A stretch of DNA of 64,000 nt, taken from contig JAYKXP010000041.1 of assembly GCA_037176845.1 (NCBI GenBank), forward strand, positions 186,001-250,000. Direction: 5' to 3'. Numbering within the stretch: position 1 is the first letter of the stretch; the number at the start of each line of letters is the position of its first letter. Made by a program: the position numbers and the translations under genes. Origin of the DNA: Paramarasmius palmivorus (taxonomy: Eukaryota; Basidiomycota; Agaricomycetes; Agaricales; Marasmiaceae). Positions 21,718-33,557 of this stretch are shown here, piece after piece. The notes under the pieces are model-generated. The model ran no database searches. It saw only the letters and a program-made list of their open reading frames with translations, and was not told the DNA's origin.

Positions 21718-21753
21718 AAAAAGGAAATTTGATGGAGGGGTGGTTGGGGGAGA
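21718..21753 (-). repeat. Right arm of the perfect 36-bp inverted repeat
   Basis: Exact reverse complement of 20486-20521. It is followed by GCGCTAAATC, loosely resembling sequence near the left arm. Confidence 0.8.
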
Positions 21754-23049
21754 CGGCAACAGAGCGCTAAATCGTTGCGTGCCCCTTGGCGCAGCCCGCT
21801 AATACCTTGCGACTCTCGTATCAGCTAAGGAAAACAGTGAAAGTATTTATTCATCTGATAGACTCTGTCAGACGGCGATGCGACCCAAAGCTGATTAGTT
21901 ACCGTTTTGGTGAACAGTTGTCTAACTCTGACACAGAAGTATGGGAAACGTTTCGGAGAGAAGAGTGGCATCTAGAGAATATGCCGTGCTCAGGGGAGGA
22001 ATCTAGCAAGGAAAGATGACTGGTCGAACTTGTACTACCAAATAGACGGGCGGGATCCCGTACTGTTTAATAAATGCCTTCAATTTGTCCGTCTTGCACA
22101 ATATCCCGATTGCGTGAAACTAAAACGACATATCAAATCTCAACGTTTTATTCTTTCAGACCACCACCACCTCTCAGTTCCTCAGCCAACTCATGCTCCT
22201 CCCAGGATATATACAAGCCCAAGTTCATATTGACAATATGGTACGTTTCTCGTTCTACTTCCCTGGCTACATACCTAACCTATCTCTCAGGGCAAGACTA
22301 CTACGCGTCGTGCCTCCAACGTCCACATTCCGGCGTAGCTCTTTTGGTGCTCAGAGTAGAGTTTGCTGGATGCATGACCACGGAAAGGTACGTTCCCAAC
22401 GCTTCGCTCCATTTTCTGCCCTCATAACCTCAACTCCCGCCTAGGACAAGACCTCGAAGCACTCAACGTGCCCTTCCATGCCGATCTCAGACCTACAACC
22501 AACGACAACCTTGCGAATGCTCCCAAGTACAACTTTCAACGACGGTACAGAGCTATACCATCCTCCAAAGTTGGATGCGGAGGCGATTTTGGGATATCAT
22601 GCCACCGAGCCTTGGGTACTATACCGACGTTCGGCTTAGTATCCCCAAGGCAGAATCTCTAACCGCTGCGGGCATTCGCTAGGTAGACATTCGGCTGGGA
22701 GGATTGGTTGCTTGAGGATTGAGACAAAGACGGAAGATCCTCGAAAGGAGCAGTCAAAAAGCTGGGTAACAACCTAGCTGTTATCAAAATTTTCAGAGCA
22801 GCGCAGAAAGCTCGCCTTGAAAAGGTGTTTGTTGGAGTGGATTGATCGTCAACTGGACGAGTATTATCGACGGACATACTCCTATTACCGGCTCATTTAC
22901 TTCGTGAGCTAACATCTTGCAGAGAATTACCGTGTTTCAATAGCTACATACGCATTATGATGGTCAAGTACTTTAGTCTGTGTATACCGCGTTCGCGATC
23001 CTGAAGATCGAAAATATGTCAACTGAATATGATCCTTCAGCTTTTAGAA
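21754..23049. other. Gene-poor stretch with weak coding candidates
   Basis: A plus frame at 22193-22401 can splice (GTACGT at 22387 to CCTAG at 22443) into a second open block ending at 22648, but two frames stay open there and neither looks like a known protein. A 72-codon minus ORF at 22659-22877 has an ATG and no recognised domain. I leave these uncalled. Confidence 0.3.
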
Positions 23050-24335
23050 TGTCCAAAAAAGAGCGGCGTTGACTATTCCACCGAGCCAAGCTACCCCTTC
23101 CAATAACCCAGTCTGTATCTCATCTCCGGCAGAGGTTTTGGGCCCTGCGTTCGTAAACGCATGTCTTGAAAGCGTCACCGCGTCCTTCGAGTAGGTCGTT
23201 AACCCAGCCCATAACTGGGGCGAGTGGCCAGCTGGCTTTGTACCCGAATTGGGTGAGCATCTCGAGTTGGTCGGATGCTGGTGTATATGGCGGGAGCGAG
23301 AGTTGTGCTGGAGTTCTCTTTACCAGCGACGATGAAGTCTGAGGTGATGGCGATGGTGCCGAAGACGAAGCCGGCAATGTCTTCACGGTGAACGGCTCCA
23401 CTCGACGAAGAACAAACGGTAACCCAGCTTCTTCCCATTTCGTAGCCTTTCTTCGTCCAGCTTCATGTCCAAGCTGGCTTAGAATGCGTCTAATCCGAAG
23501 TCTGCTATCCATTGTTGGACAAATGCCACGACTTCGGCACGTAAATGGACCGCCATACGCGACGAGTGTGGTGAATCCAAACTGATCTCGGAGGATACCT
23601 CGTTCGTAAGTGTCGCTGCCTTTGATGCAGCCTTCCTAAAGTTTAGGCTTCTCGACGGCGCTACGAGTAGGGGAACGAGTAGGACGAAGAGTAGTGTGGA
23701 GAATGAAGAGAAGTAGTGTGAGGATTGGGCCGATGTATAGGCGTGAAACGAAGGCTTCGAGGATGAACAGGGCTATGAGAAGTGCGATGAGGAGTGTAGC
23801 GCAGAGTGCTAAGATGAGAATTGTGGAAAGGGATTTTAGATGATGTGTGTACCATGGTGCAGCTATCTTTTTGGTGTTGGTGGTGTTGGTACCAGGGGGA
23901 GGTAGGGCCCAAATCGCGTGAGGATAAGACATAACGACGTTCCTTGACGCGCCAGTACTCCGTGAACACGATACACCAAAACACGAGGAGTGTCGAGTAG
24001 ATTGGGCTGTAACCATACCCATTCCCTTGTGGATGTAGAACACCGAAACGATCCCAGCTGGGAAGGCTATGAACTAGGTGTAGGTATGAAAAGCGCTCGA
24101 AGGGGATAGTGTACGAGTACCCTCGTCGTTCACCGAATGAACCAGAATTGGCCCAAACCTTGCCGTGACGTGCATCGGGTGGTAAAAGGGGTACTGCCGC
24201 CCCCGAGGGCGGCAAGGAGGTGGACAAGTTGTTTGGTATGTTCATGAGAGTAGGGGTTGTAGGTGTGGTAGAGGAAGATGTCGTTGGTGACAGCTGTTCG
24301 AGTGTCAAGGCTGATGAGGATGGATAAGAAGACAT
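23050..24335 (-). pseudogene. Anoctamin (TMEM16/Ist2-like) pseudogene
   Basis: Anoctamins are multi-pass membrane scramblases or tethers of the endoplasmic reticulum. On the minus strand, in the right order, there are PIYSTLLVFWCIVFTEYWR (24.0 kb), an ILALCATLLIALLIALFILE helix followed by AFVSRLYIGP (23.75 kb), KWEEAGLPFVLRR, LEMLTQFGYKASWPLAPVM with WVNDLLEGRGDAFK, and a last helix GVAWLGGIVNAALFWTF near 23.06 kb. All are typical of fungal Ist2-like proteins. They lie in at least three frames with stops between them, and usual introns do not reconcile these. I therefore read it as a decayed copy rather than a functional gene. Confidence 0.7.
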
Positions 24336-24972
24336 GAGTCTAATGTGGTTGAGCAGAGCTGGTTCGGTGTGGTGTGTTGTAGTACTTCTGATGATTGGGG
24401 TTCAAGGTCAGGTTATTCTGGGGGTGCTGAAGACTCTGGAGAGGTATTTATGAGATTTGCGAGGAATGTTTCACCGGTACTTGCAGGTGAGACGTTTCAG
24501 CCAAACTTTTCGATGTCTGGGTTCTCCAGCGCTTCTCAGTCCGCCAGAAAGACGAATTTAGGGTGATCTTCAGCTTGGACTTATCGACCAAGTGTGTATG
24601 CATTCGAGACTATAGTCGAACAGAAAGTTACGAGTCGTGGTCAAGGGACCTACTAAAAATACGCACCAGCCGAAACTCCCTCATCGAAGTTAGAAGAGAA
24701 GATGAAGCTTCATCTACTGACTTGGCGTCATCCTAAGACATATTTCTTGTCCTTTTTGCGTTCCAGGATGTGCAGCTAAGAGGATTGCCGCAGGTTGTTG
24801 AGGACGGAGGTTCACATGATGGTTCCCCGTTGAGTGTCATGACGGTCGGCCCGGGGTAATGCTAGGCAAATACTTACCACCACATTGCTCCGGATCCGTG
24901 GTCGCCGTTCTGTAAGTAGCATCTCGATAAAACCTTTGATTCTTCACAAATACCCTCGAATAGCACTCTATA
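24336..24972. other. Intergenic stretch
   Basis: Only short overlapping frames on both strands. Nothing recognisable. It lies between the divergently arranged anoctamin relic and the F-box gene. Confidence 0.4.
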
Positions 24973-26463
24973 ATGGATGCTGCCCCCCAAGTCGGTGACA
25001 AACGTCAATGCCCCTTTCCACCGCAGGATGAGGACAGCGCGCATAAGAATCCCATTCTTCACAACTTGGACGACCTATTGAGGTCACTGCATCCACCATC
25101 TCCTGCAGATATTCAACACATCCATTTATATCTCGAACGACATCGACATCCCTCGACACACGTCGAGCGTTGCCGTAGCTTACTTGCCCCAATTCGAAGA
25201 TTACCAAACGAAACCCTCGATAACGTCTTTGCGATGACTTGCCTCTCAGAACACGGTTGTCACTCCCTCAGAATTCACGATACGCCCCCATACGAAGGAT
25301 TACCATACATCGCACCCACATTGACGCTTACCCACGTCTCTTATCGCTGGAGACTGCTCGTGAACGCGTCTACACGATTATGGTCATCAATAAGTCTCGC
25401 AATAGGACCTCTTACCATACCCCGGGGTAGAACGAACATTAGGTCCCTGCTGAGCCTTTACCTCTCCCAATCGAAGGAGCACCCGCTAGACTTACAGTTC
25501 TGGCAATCAATTTAAAACGACACCCTAATAATCGATATGGTCTTTCCACATATCTCACGAATCAAATTTCTTGATCTTTCCACTGAGCCAGACAGTGCTC
25601 CTTTCATCCCAGCTCGAGTTTGGGATGCCTTCCGAACAGGAGCACCTAAGCTTTCAGCCGTCAAGATGGTTCATCCCCTCCGAAACCCATCTAGACTTCC
25701 ATGTCACCAGCTAAAGGTTCTGGAGATCCAACAAGTGCATGATAGCAGGGCCCTGATTAGTTTGATCCCGCTCTGCACTCAACTCCACACCTTGAAGTTA
25801 GGTACATGCCCCGAGTCTAGCCGCACACTTGACGAAGACACTCGGATTACGATGCGCTCCCTGCGCTGTCTCTCCGTGATTGTACATGATGACAACCAAA
25901 TCTCCTTTATCTCCCAACAAATTGGATTTCCCTCACTGGCCTCTCTCGAGCTCAAACTCTACAGAACGAGATTCTTCGCACCTTTGGTAGACATTGCCAG
26001 TGGGCGCTGTCTCCAAAAGGTCGTGTTGAAATCCTACCACGTCCTACAAACATCTTCTATCGAGCTTTACGAGTTCCTTGAATCTTGCCCTGAGCTATCC
26101 GAGCTTCGGGTAGATTACTGGAGCTCGCAGAAGCACAACAACATTTTGGCGTACAAGTTCGTCGAAGCGTTATCATGTCAAGCACCTGTTGTAGCACCCC
26201 ATCTTACAGCGCTGAGAGTTTACGAACCGCTCTCGTTTATCGAGTCAGAGACCGTTAATGTTCTTATAAACATGTTGGAGAAGAGAGTTTCGGCTCTGAA
26301 CGATAAGAGTGCGACGGTTGGTCGATCAAAATGGGATTTTGAATTCGGGAGACTATTCAGATGCACGGAAGAGGATTACAGAGCGTTTAATGCGAGATTG
26401 GAGAGCCTGGAGAGAAGAGGATTAATGTGTAGGATCCAGGGGGCGGGAAACGTTGTCAAGTGA
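24973..26463 (+). pseudogene. F-box/LRR-like gene with a single in-frame TAA
   Basis: An F-box motif (IRRLPNETLDNVFAMTC ... LTHVSYRWRLLVNAS) at residues about 75-130 is followed by leucine-rich segments (LKVLEIQQV, LHTLKLGTC, LASLELKLY). This is the usual plan of basidiomycete F-box proteins that recruit substrates to SCF ligases. The frame from 24973 to 26463 is continuous except for TAA at 25513-25515, after WQSI and before NDTLII. The same frame resumes and runs 315 more codons. Without that stop it would have 496 residues. No intron removes the stop. It is either a very young pseudogene, a readthrough gene or a sequence error. Confidence 0.7.
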
Positions 26464-27014
26464 GGCGAACGGTGGTAGTCTGGACGCAATATGGATTGTA
26501 ATTGTAATTATATATACCGGGGGGCAATTGGCCATCCCACTGCCTACAAACTTTGTTGCCGCTAAGCACTTGGCTCTAGCTACCGATCGGAGAGAATTCT
26601 TGGGTTGCCATGAGCATAATGGACAACTCACATATGCTCTCAAGACAAGACACTCCTGTTATCATATCTCTTCTTCCTGGAGTTTAACTGTGCCATAGGC
26701 GCTGTGAGAGTCATCTCCGCTGGTAGAATGTGCTGCAGGCAGGCAGGCAGTCGTAGTCACGAGCATTTCGCTAGCACAAGAGACGTACTGTGTCCATCAT
26801 ATAACCGATATATCATCCTTCTCCATGGTCAAGACGGTACCTGAGAGCGTAATAGTACATGGCGGTTATGAGAAAAGGGATAGTCTGCTAGCCAGCTACA
26901 CTTAGCCCAAACGTTTGCTATACTTATATCTGTACATTGGTCGTTAAATACATTTAGGTAAACGTCAATTCATATACAACAAAATACCAACACCCATAGT
27001 CCAAATCCTCACCA
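26464..27014. other. Intergenic stretch
   Basis: Between convergent genes. It contains a short CAGG repeat near 26736-26750 and AT-rich sequence near 26930-26990. No exon is supported. Confidence 0.4.
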
Positions 27015-28401
27015 TCACCGTCTAGCATCTATCCTCGACGTCTTAATCAACCACATCCCATCCTTTCCTCTCTCCAACCCATTAAACACCGACCTATTCA
27101 TCAAAAAATCCATCCTCCTCATCACCCCATCACACCTCCCCTTCTGCGCCACAAAAATCCTCTCCCTCTCATCTGCCGTAACCTTCTCATTAAACACCTC
27201 ACTCTGCAATACAACCCTACTCAAATCACAAACAAGCGTCTCCATAACACGTTTAACGGTAATCCCACTCGGATCGTCCGCCGAAACGTCGATGTACCAA
27301 GGTAACAAAGGGTGATAGAGACGCATGAAACGTGAGGTGGGCTCTGTAGCTAGTTGGTGGACGTCAGCGAAAGATAGATCGCGGTGTTGGTCGTGTCGAA
27401 TGAGGTTGGTACCCCAGAATGGGTTACGGAGGTCTGAGCTTATGTTGTAGTCGTAGCGGGATTTGTACCGCAGGAAAGGGTGTAGCTTAATACTGCTTAA
27501 CGAGACACCTGCGCGTTCACGCTTAGTTTATGTTACGCTGAATGCAAATGAAACGAAACGACATACCATTATCCATCCATATCTTCGTCAACAACGAAGG
27601 CTTGTCGCACTTAAAATCAGGTCTGTACGTAGGCGGAGGCGGACCATACACCGGCTTGGGGATGTCATCGAACGGCGTACTTCGAGCAGGAAGGAGACGT
27701 TTCAAACATGTGGGCTTGGGAAGCGGAGGTGCAAGTACCGCAGAGGTTTGGGGAGCAGGTGCTACGTTCATGGAAGGAGGAGGAACTGGGACGAAAACGC
27801 TATTTGGCCGCGAAGGAAATGGTGCTGGCGCTGGCGTAAAGACTCGTGTTGCTATACCACCACCGAGCACTGGGTTGACATGTAGAGGATTTGGAGCGAA
27901 ATCCGAAAACGCTGGCGCTGGTGCAGGTGCAGGTGTAAAGATTCGTGTTGCCGTACCACCAAGTACTGGGTTAACATGCAAAGGATTCGGAGCCAAATCC
28001 GAACACGCTGGAAGAGGAACGTTGTAAACCGAGCCGGAACAGGTAGCATAAGGAGGAGGAGCAGGTTGTGGCGTATAAAAACCTTGCTGGTTCATCCAGC
28101 CTCGATACGAGTAATCCGTCTTCCAAGGTTCATTCTTGAAAGAACGAGCCCAGCTCGGATCGGGATACGCGAGCTTTTCTCCTGCTGTACCCCAACCTTT
28201 CCCCTCGAGCGCTGGATGCAGAATTACGGCGGGAGCCTTCTGACTTTTCTTTTTTGAGCTCTTTCTGCGTCTCCGACGCCTAGGTGTCGCGTTCAAGGCT
28301 GTATTGCGTTCCGTTTCTTCGTCAGTGTCGACATCTGGATGTGGATATGGACGACCTGTGCCCGCCAAGAACCGGTGATCGTGTCTGGCCGCGCGCTGCA
28401 T
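27015..28401 (-). CDS. DUF6699 protein with proline-rich N terminus, 442 residues
   Basis: Exons 27567-28401 and 27015-27508 join across a 58-base intron (GTATGT...GCGCAG). The N-terminal 270 residues are low-complexity: an RRRRRRKSSKKK basic patch, then Pro/Ala-rich sequence containing two near-identical 30-residue units built on DLAPNPLHVNPVLGG. The C-terminal 160 residues match the DUF6699 pattern: SLSSIKLHPFLRYK, LLPWYIDVSADDPSGITV, a helical stretch, then RRMDFLMNRSVFNGLE. The domain is common in Agaricomycetes and has no known function. The basic patch suggests nuclear location. Confidence 0.8.
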
Positions 28402-30092
28402 GGCTCGTAAAGGGTAGAATGGAGAGGGACAATTATGTGGCGAAAGAAGGGGATAAATGAGCTAAACGTGCTCAGGATATTACTGTATTTTAATCAAGGT
28501 CAGTGCCTGAAAAGACTGGCGATGGTTGCTACTCACCGACAAGAAAAGAAAAACCTTGTTATCAAAGTACAAAAGCCCGCCAGTTGGCAATGATTAGAGT
28601 TTGATTCTCCCGGGCGCTGCGCCACCTTGTTTCCTGGGGGTGATGCAATGATTGACCTGGTTCTTTGCAGGGATTTATAGGTAGATGAAGTTGCCAAGGT
28701 TATGGGCTATCCTTCGTATCCGCTCTTTCACATCATGGAGGAGATGAAAGGAAGGTGCTGAAGCGTGCAACGTGGGGACTGTCCATCGATAGCTGTAGAG
28801 AGAGAACAATACGGTGGCGAGACATAGACAAAGCAAGGATTTACAGGAAGCGGACCGCGGAAGGACGTGGAAGGAATGAGGCAAGCAACGAGGCACGGAT
28901 GAAGGCGTAAATAGAGAGTTCTGCGAACCACGTGCTGGACCTATTGCCCTTTTGCAGCTTTTTTGTCATGTGCCAATAGCGCAGCTCACTCCACAAGCCC
29001 GCTCCGCTCGGGGCAGCTCTCGGTCTCAAGACTTTTCGGTCATACTCGTCTTTAATCTGGTTTCTGGGCTCCCGCCTAATCGCTGTTAACTTGGGAACAA
29101 GAGTCTCAATGATGGGTTACCGCCAGGGACGGGGAAGGCGTTTGAGGTTAATGAGACAGGGTTGAATCAGGGTGGGATGGTAACACCCCTTTTGGTACGT
29201 CGTCGTTTCTTGCGCTGAACTCCCTCAGAGTACTGCCCAGTCATAAGCAGGAATCTGTTGACATCAACAAGATACTTTGTCGAAGACCGAATGTCGCTAC
29301 ATTACCACCCTCATCGCATTTCCTGATTCACAACACCTTGAACGAACAGTCTGGTTGGGCAACACTCTTCGTAGTACTGACTGGCAGCATGGCTAATCAG
29401 GTATGACTTATGGCTTTATGTTCAATGTTCACGCGATTTCAGCGAACAAATATCACCTGTATTGAGCATTTATTTCTCTTCACGCTGTCGTTGTTAGTGT
29501 AGTTTAGTGCAGGATACTCAGGATACGGTGAAATCACGATCCCTCGTCATTGCCATAACCCTCTCATGAGCCTTGAGTCTGATAAGTGATCATACACAGA
29601 AAAAAATAGCGAGAAAATTATGATATTTCTCGGGGGGTATTCGGGCGCTCGGAGCCTTGAAAGCGTTGTGGAGCCGTGCGGCTTCGCACATGGCAAAAAA
29701 GCTGCATATGGCAAATCCAGCACGTGCGCAAACTCTCTAATTGAATTGCCGCTTGATCGGTTCCGAGGTTGTGGGCGCTTGTTGCACCTTGCTCCCCTGC
29801 GCACACTCGACCAGTCTCTCTCGCAATTTTCGTCGGGCCTATGCTTTTCTGTTGATGGTTTCAAAGGTCACGGCGGCGTTCAGACTCTAATATTACAGCC
29901 CTGCCCGGAAAAGTGCAAAAAAGAGATTCGGAAACACATCAGACACAGCACGCAGGACAAAGGATGCTATGGTAGTCAAGGGCCCTAATCATGTGGATTT
30001 GGACGTCTCTCATACTCTTCGAAAGCCACGCCGTCGTCCTCGCTGTACTCCTCGAAATACTGCTAACCCGGTCCCTTTATGATGCACCTACT
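28402..30092. other. Intergenic stretch, 1.7 kb
   Basis: Short frames occur on both strands (for example 28675-29029 minus, 29547-29988 both), but none has splice continuity or a recognised domain. No tRNA or other RNA gene was recognised. Confidence 0.4.
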
Positions 30093-31150
30093 CACAGCAT
30101 ACGCTCATCCTTTCCAACGTCGCCATAGGTACGTCTTCCTCGCTACATTCTTTGTACACCCAGCTCATCCTTTGTAGCAAAACTATGTGTTATGTCTTAA
30201 TTGACCTCCGAGACGTCAACCCAGCGCTCACCCCACGAAATCAAGATTCAAAACCCTCGACGTATACCTACGCGCACAAGAACCGGACACTACATTACCT
30301 CGCACCGGCTCTCCGTTCCAATTCCCGCTACTTCAGCACTACCTCGTTTCAGAACTAGACCCTGTTTCAAGCCTGCCGAACTCGACCTCCCATATATATA
30401 CCCAAGCACCAGACATAAACACGACGCCTGTCCATCTTCCTCGCCACGACACCTACCATCGAACCTAAACCCACTCGACGGACGATACACCTGCAGGTAC
30501 CCGAGTCGGACGTGTAGATAAGATTATGGGCTATGGGCTATTAGGGGTTCCGAAATGCGGTTGCGGATGAAAGGGAGACAGACTGGATCATGGCAGCAAC
30601 TACACCTCGGCGCTGGTACCAGTTCACAGCATACGCTCATCCTTTCCAACGTCACCTTAGGTGCGTCTTCCTCACCCCATTCCTAGTACACCCAGCTCAT
30701 CCCTTAAAGCAAAGCCATTTGTTATGTCTTGACCACCTAACAACGCTCGCCCCACGAGATCAAGATTCAAAACCCTCGCTCTTCGACATATACGTCGTCC
30801 GATTTGCTCACTACGCGCACGACAACTAAAGCTGAAGCTTACATCCCACCTCCGGAACTCGCACCTCCTCTCCGTTCCCGCTACTTCAGAACCACCTTGT
30901 TCCAAAACTCCCTGCCAAACTCAACATCTTACATCTACACCCAAGCACCCGGCATGAAAACGACGCCTGTCCATCTTCCCGCAGCTGCTCGCGACAGACG
31001 CCGAACCTAAACCCGCTCGACGAACGACTACACCCGAGTCGGACGTGTAGATTATGGGCTATGGGCTATTGGGGCTTCTGAGGACACAGTTGTGGATAAA
31101 AGGGTGACAGGCTGGATTTGCGTGCACACATACACCTCAGCGTTGGTACC
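30093..31150 (+). repeat. Two tandem copies of an about 530-bp unit
   Basis: CACAGCATACGCTCATCC starts at 30093 and again at 30625. CAAGATTCAAAACCCTCG, GATTATGGGCTATGGGCTAT and CTACACCTC.GCG.TGGTACC recur with the same spacing (530-532 bases); a third unit begins near 31131 and is lost. The copies differ by substitutions and small indels. No conserved ORF spans them. Confidence 0.8.
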
Positions 31151-31343
31151 CGTCGCGTTGAATGCCGTTCATGGCCTCCATCTGTCGCTGATATACAAAC
31201 TGCGTTCATTTACACCAGCACTACGCTTAGTAGAAAGTGTACTTATAGTAGTTGGGCAAATAAACATGGAACAGGGAATGTAAACAAGAGTGTTTGGGAC
31301 GACGACCTTTGCTTCCGATGTCCAGAACTTCGCCTTCAGCGCT

Positions 31344-33557
31344 TCAGCCGTGAAATCCATGATCCTGTGAGGTTGGAAGGAGCCTTGCAAGGTCTTGGAT
31401 GCATATCCACCACAAGGCCGAGCTGGGCGTCCACAGGTGATTCAACATCAACGTGCTCGGAACGTCAACCCCATCTTCCACCTCGCCATCTTGTAAACGC
31501 ACTGCGTTAGAGTTATGCATCAAAGAAAGAATGGGCAACTTACCGTCGTCGTTATACCTCCTCAAAACGCTTGTTACCACCAACGACTTCAAGAATCTGA
31601 TAGTTGAGAGATCGAGCGAGTTCCAATGACAGGGGATCAAAGTGTTCGTGACGATTGACCATCCGAACTGCGTCGTAGGCATCGTGATCCCACCAAAGAT
31701 GCCAGGCTTTGATGGTGGTCTTGAACGACGGAAGGCCCAACCTCCGCCTCTCGTCCTCCGACATCTCCTCTTTCCCAGCAGAGTCGAACGACCACTGGTC
31801 GGCCTTCCCTTCCAGCCAAGCATCCCATCGGCTTTCGTCATCAGAGGGGCGGGGAACCGGTCGAATGCGGAGATATATTGGCGCTGAAGGAAGGATGTTG
31901 GTGAGCATATGTGATGCTTCTTGGTCCCATACACATTCAAAGTGAACGTAAAAGTAACTAAAGACACCTATCATATATCAATTAGTACCGACGCTCCAAC
32001 GAGAACCATGTATAAACTCACAATACTTCCCCCATTCACCTTCTTCAATCCCAAGCTGGATGAAAATACGTTGGGCCTGCGACACCCACGAATCGGCAAA
32101 GGAATCAAACATGCCTCTGGGCTGCAAATCATAATAAAACTCGAATGAATCAAGGCTGGCAACCTCCGTTGGCTTCAACATAAACCTATAATATCCCTGA
32201 TCAGCCCAAGAAGAAAAAAACCACTTCAACACCGATTCAGACGCACCTCACTGATCCATCACGCATCACACATATGTTTTCTCGCATCGCATCCGGTACG
32301 CGAGACCGCCCCTTGACAGGGTGATAATACCATCTCTTTCTGTCTCCCGGGTATCGTGCGATAACGTCGAGAGTGATTTTGTGGTAAATCGTGCCAGGGA
32401 GAAATGAGAAGATGCGTTGGGCGTCTTGGTTGTCTGGCCACTCTGTGGTTAGCCTGAGAGGCCGGCGGATTCCTTGGATGATACTGTGTACGGGAAGGAT
32501 TCCGATGAGGTATTGAAAAAGACGGCTGGTGTCGTTGTAGGTCTGGAGGTCTACTTGGACGGAAGGAAGATTGCTATTGGTAAGTCCAAGCGTTGCCCAA
32601 GACGGAACCCAGTAATGCACGTTGGACGAATCAGGGACATAGACTCCTCTGCGAAATGTGCCATTTCCGGGGTTGACCCATAGTTCACGAAACAGCTAAA
32701 AAGCTCGATTATGAGAATCGGCCCGGGGATGGCATTTCGAGAAGTTGACATACCGTAAACATATCCACCCCTTGCGTTATTGCTGACTAGGTACAGAGGA
32801 AAGTTAGAGCAAAGAGAAACGGAATAGATGATGAGTTTCACCGTACAATGCAGAGATACGTGTTTAACATGCACGAGAAGCCGTTTCGTTCAAATATGTG
32901 CGACACTGGCACGAGTGCTGCATTGTGGATGGAGCTAAGTATAGTTTCATAGATGGGAATCTTCAGACTTACCATCGTAAAAAACGAGTGCTGGTAACGC
33001 GTTGTAGGCAATATAGCCAAAGAGCTCCACCCAGTTCACATCTCTACATCTTCATCAGCACATGGAAGGTCAGGAACATGGATATAAGCAGCTCACTTGG
33101 TAGTAGAAAAGGCATTGCAATCATGCTCGTATGCCTATGCAAAGCCAGAGTGATTAGCCATGTCAGGACTTGAAATAAGGGCATCCTTACTCGAACAGCA
33201 TCAGGACCAGTATACTGAACATGTAAAAACTCTTCGTTTTTGTCTTCTCCGCGGATGCTAACAGCGTGAATGATTCGACGAGCATCAAGGGTTTCCCCTA
33301 TACACCACCCTCCTGCATCCGTTCTCATCACTGGACTCTCCACAATCTTTCGTTTGAGACGGATATTCGCCAGTTTGAGTTCATGAAACTGTAGCTTATC
33401 AATAGAAAGTTGGGTCAGGTGCGAGTGATCAACATACCTGAGCCAAAGCCGTCATTTGTCCTTCTGTCACTCGCACTAGGTTTCCTTGAATATGGTTGCT
33501 GTTGTGCTGATCACCCCCGACAGCCGAACTGAAAATTCCACCGGTAATAGCTGACAT
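31344..33557 (-). CDS. Ten-exon orphan, 563 residues, with Gly/Asn-rich N terminus
   Basis: Exons 33438-33557, 33191-33388, 33097-33134, 32973-33043, 32842-32917, 32761-32782, 32252-32695, 32022-32196, 31578-31967 and 31344-31501 sum to an uninterrupted 564 codons. The donor of exon 6 (GTTTAC) is weak. The N terminus MSAITGGIFSSAVGGDQHN followed by SNHIQGN resembles the short Gly/Asn motifs seen at the start of fungal signalling proteins. Later blocks are LFRELWVNPGNGTFRRG and DQWSFDSAGKEEMSEDERR followed by LGLP. These recall basidiomycete orphans of unknown function. Confidence 0.6.

Noticed and set aside
22193..22662. Two-exon plus-strand gene candidate
   Set aside because: Splice sites exist but two frames are open in the second block and neither resembles a protein family.
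28601..28620. AGAGTTTGATTCTCCCGGG, similar to a 16S rRNA primer site
   Set aside because: Only the first ten bases match and the flanks do not resemble rRNA.
29700..29830. GC-rich segment checked for tRNA or 5S RNA
   Set aside because: No cloverleaf or internal promoter boxes could be fitted.
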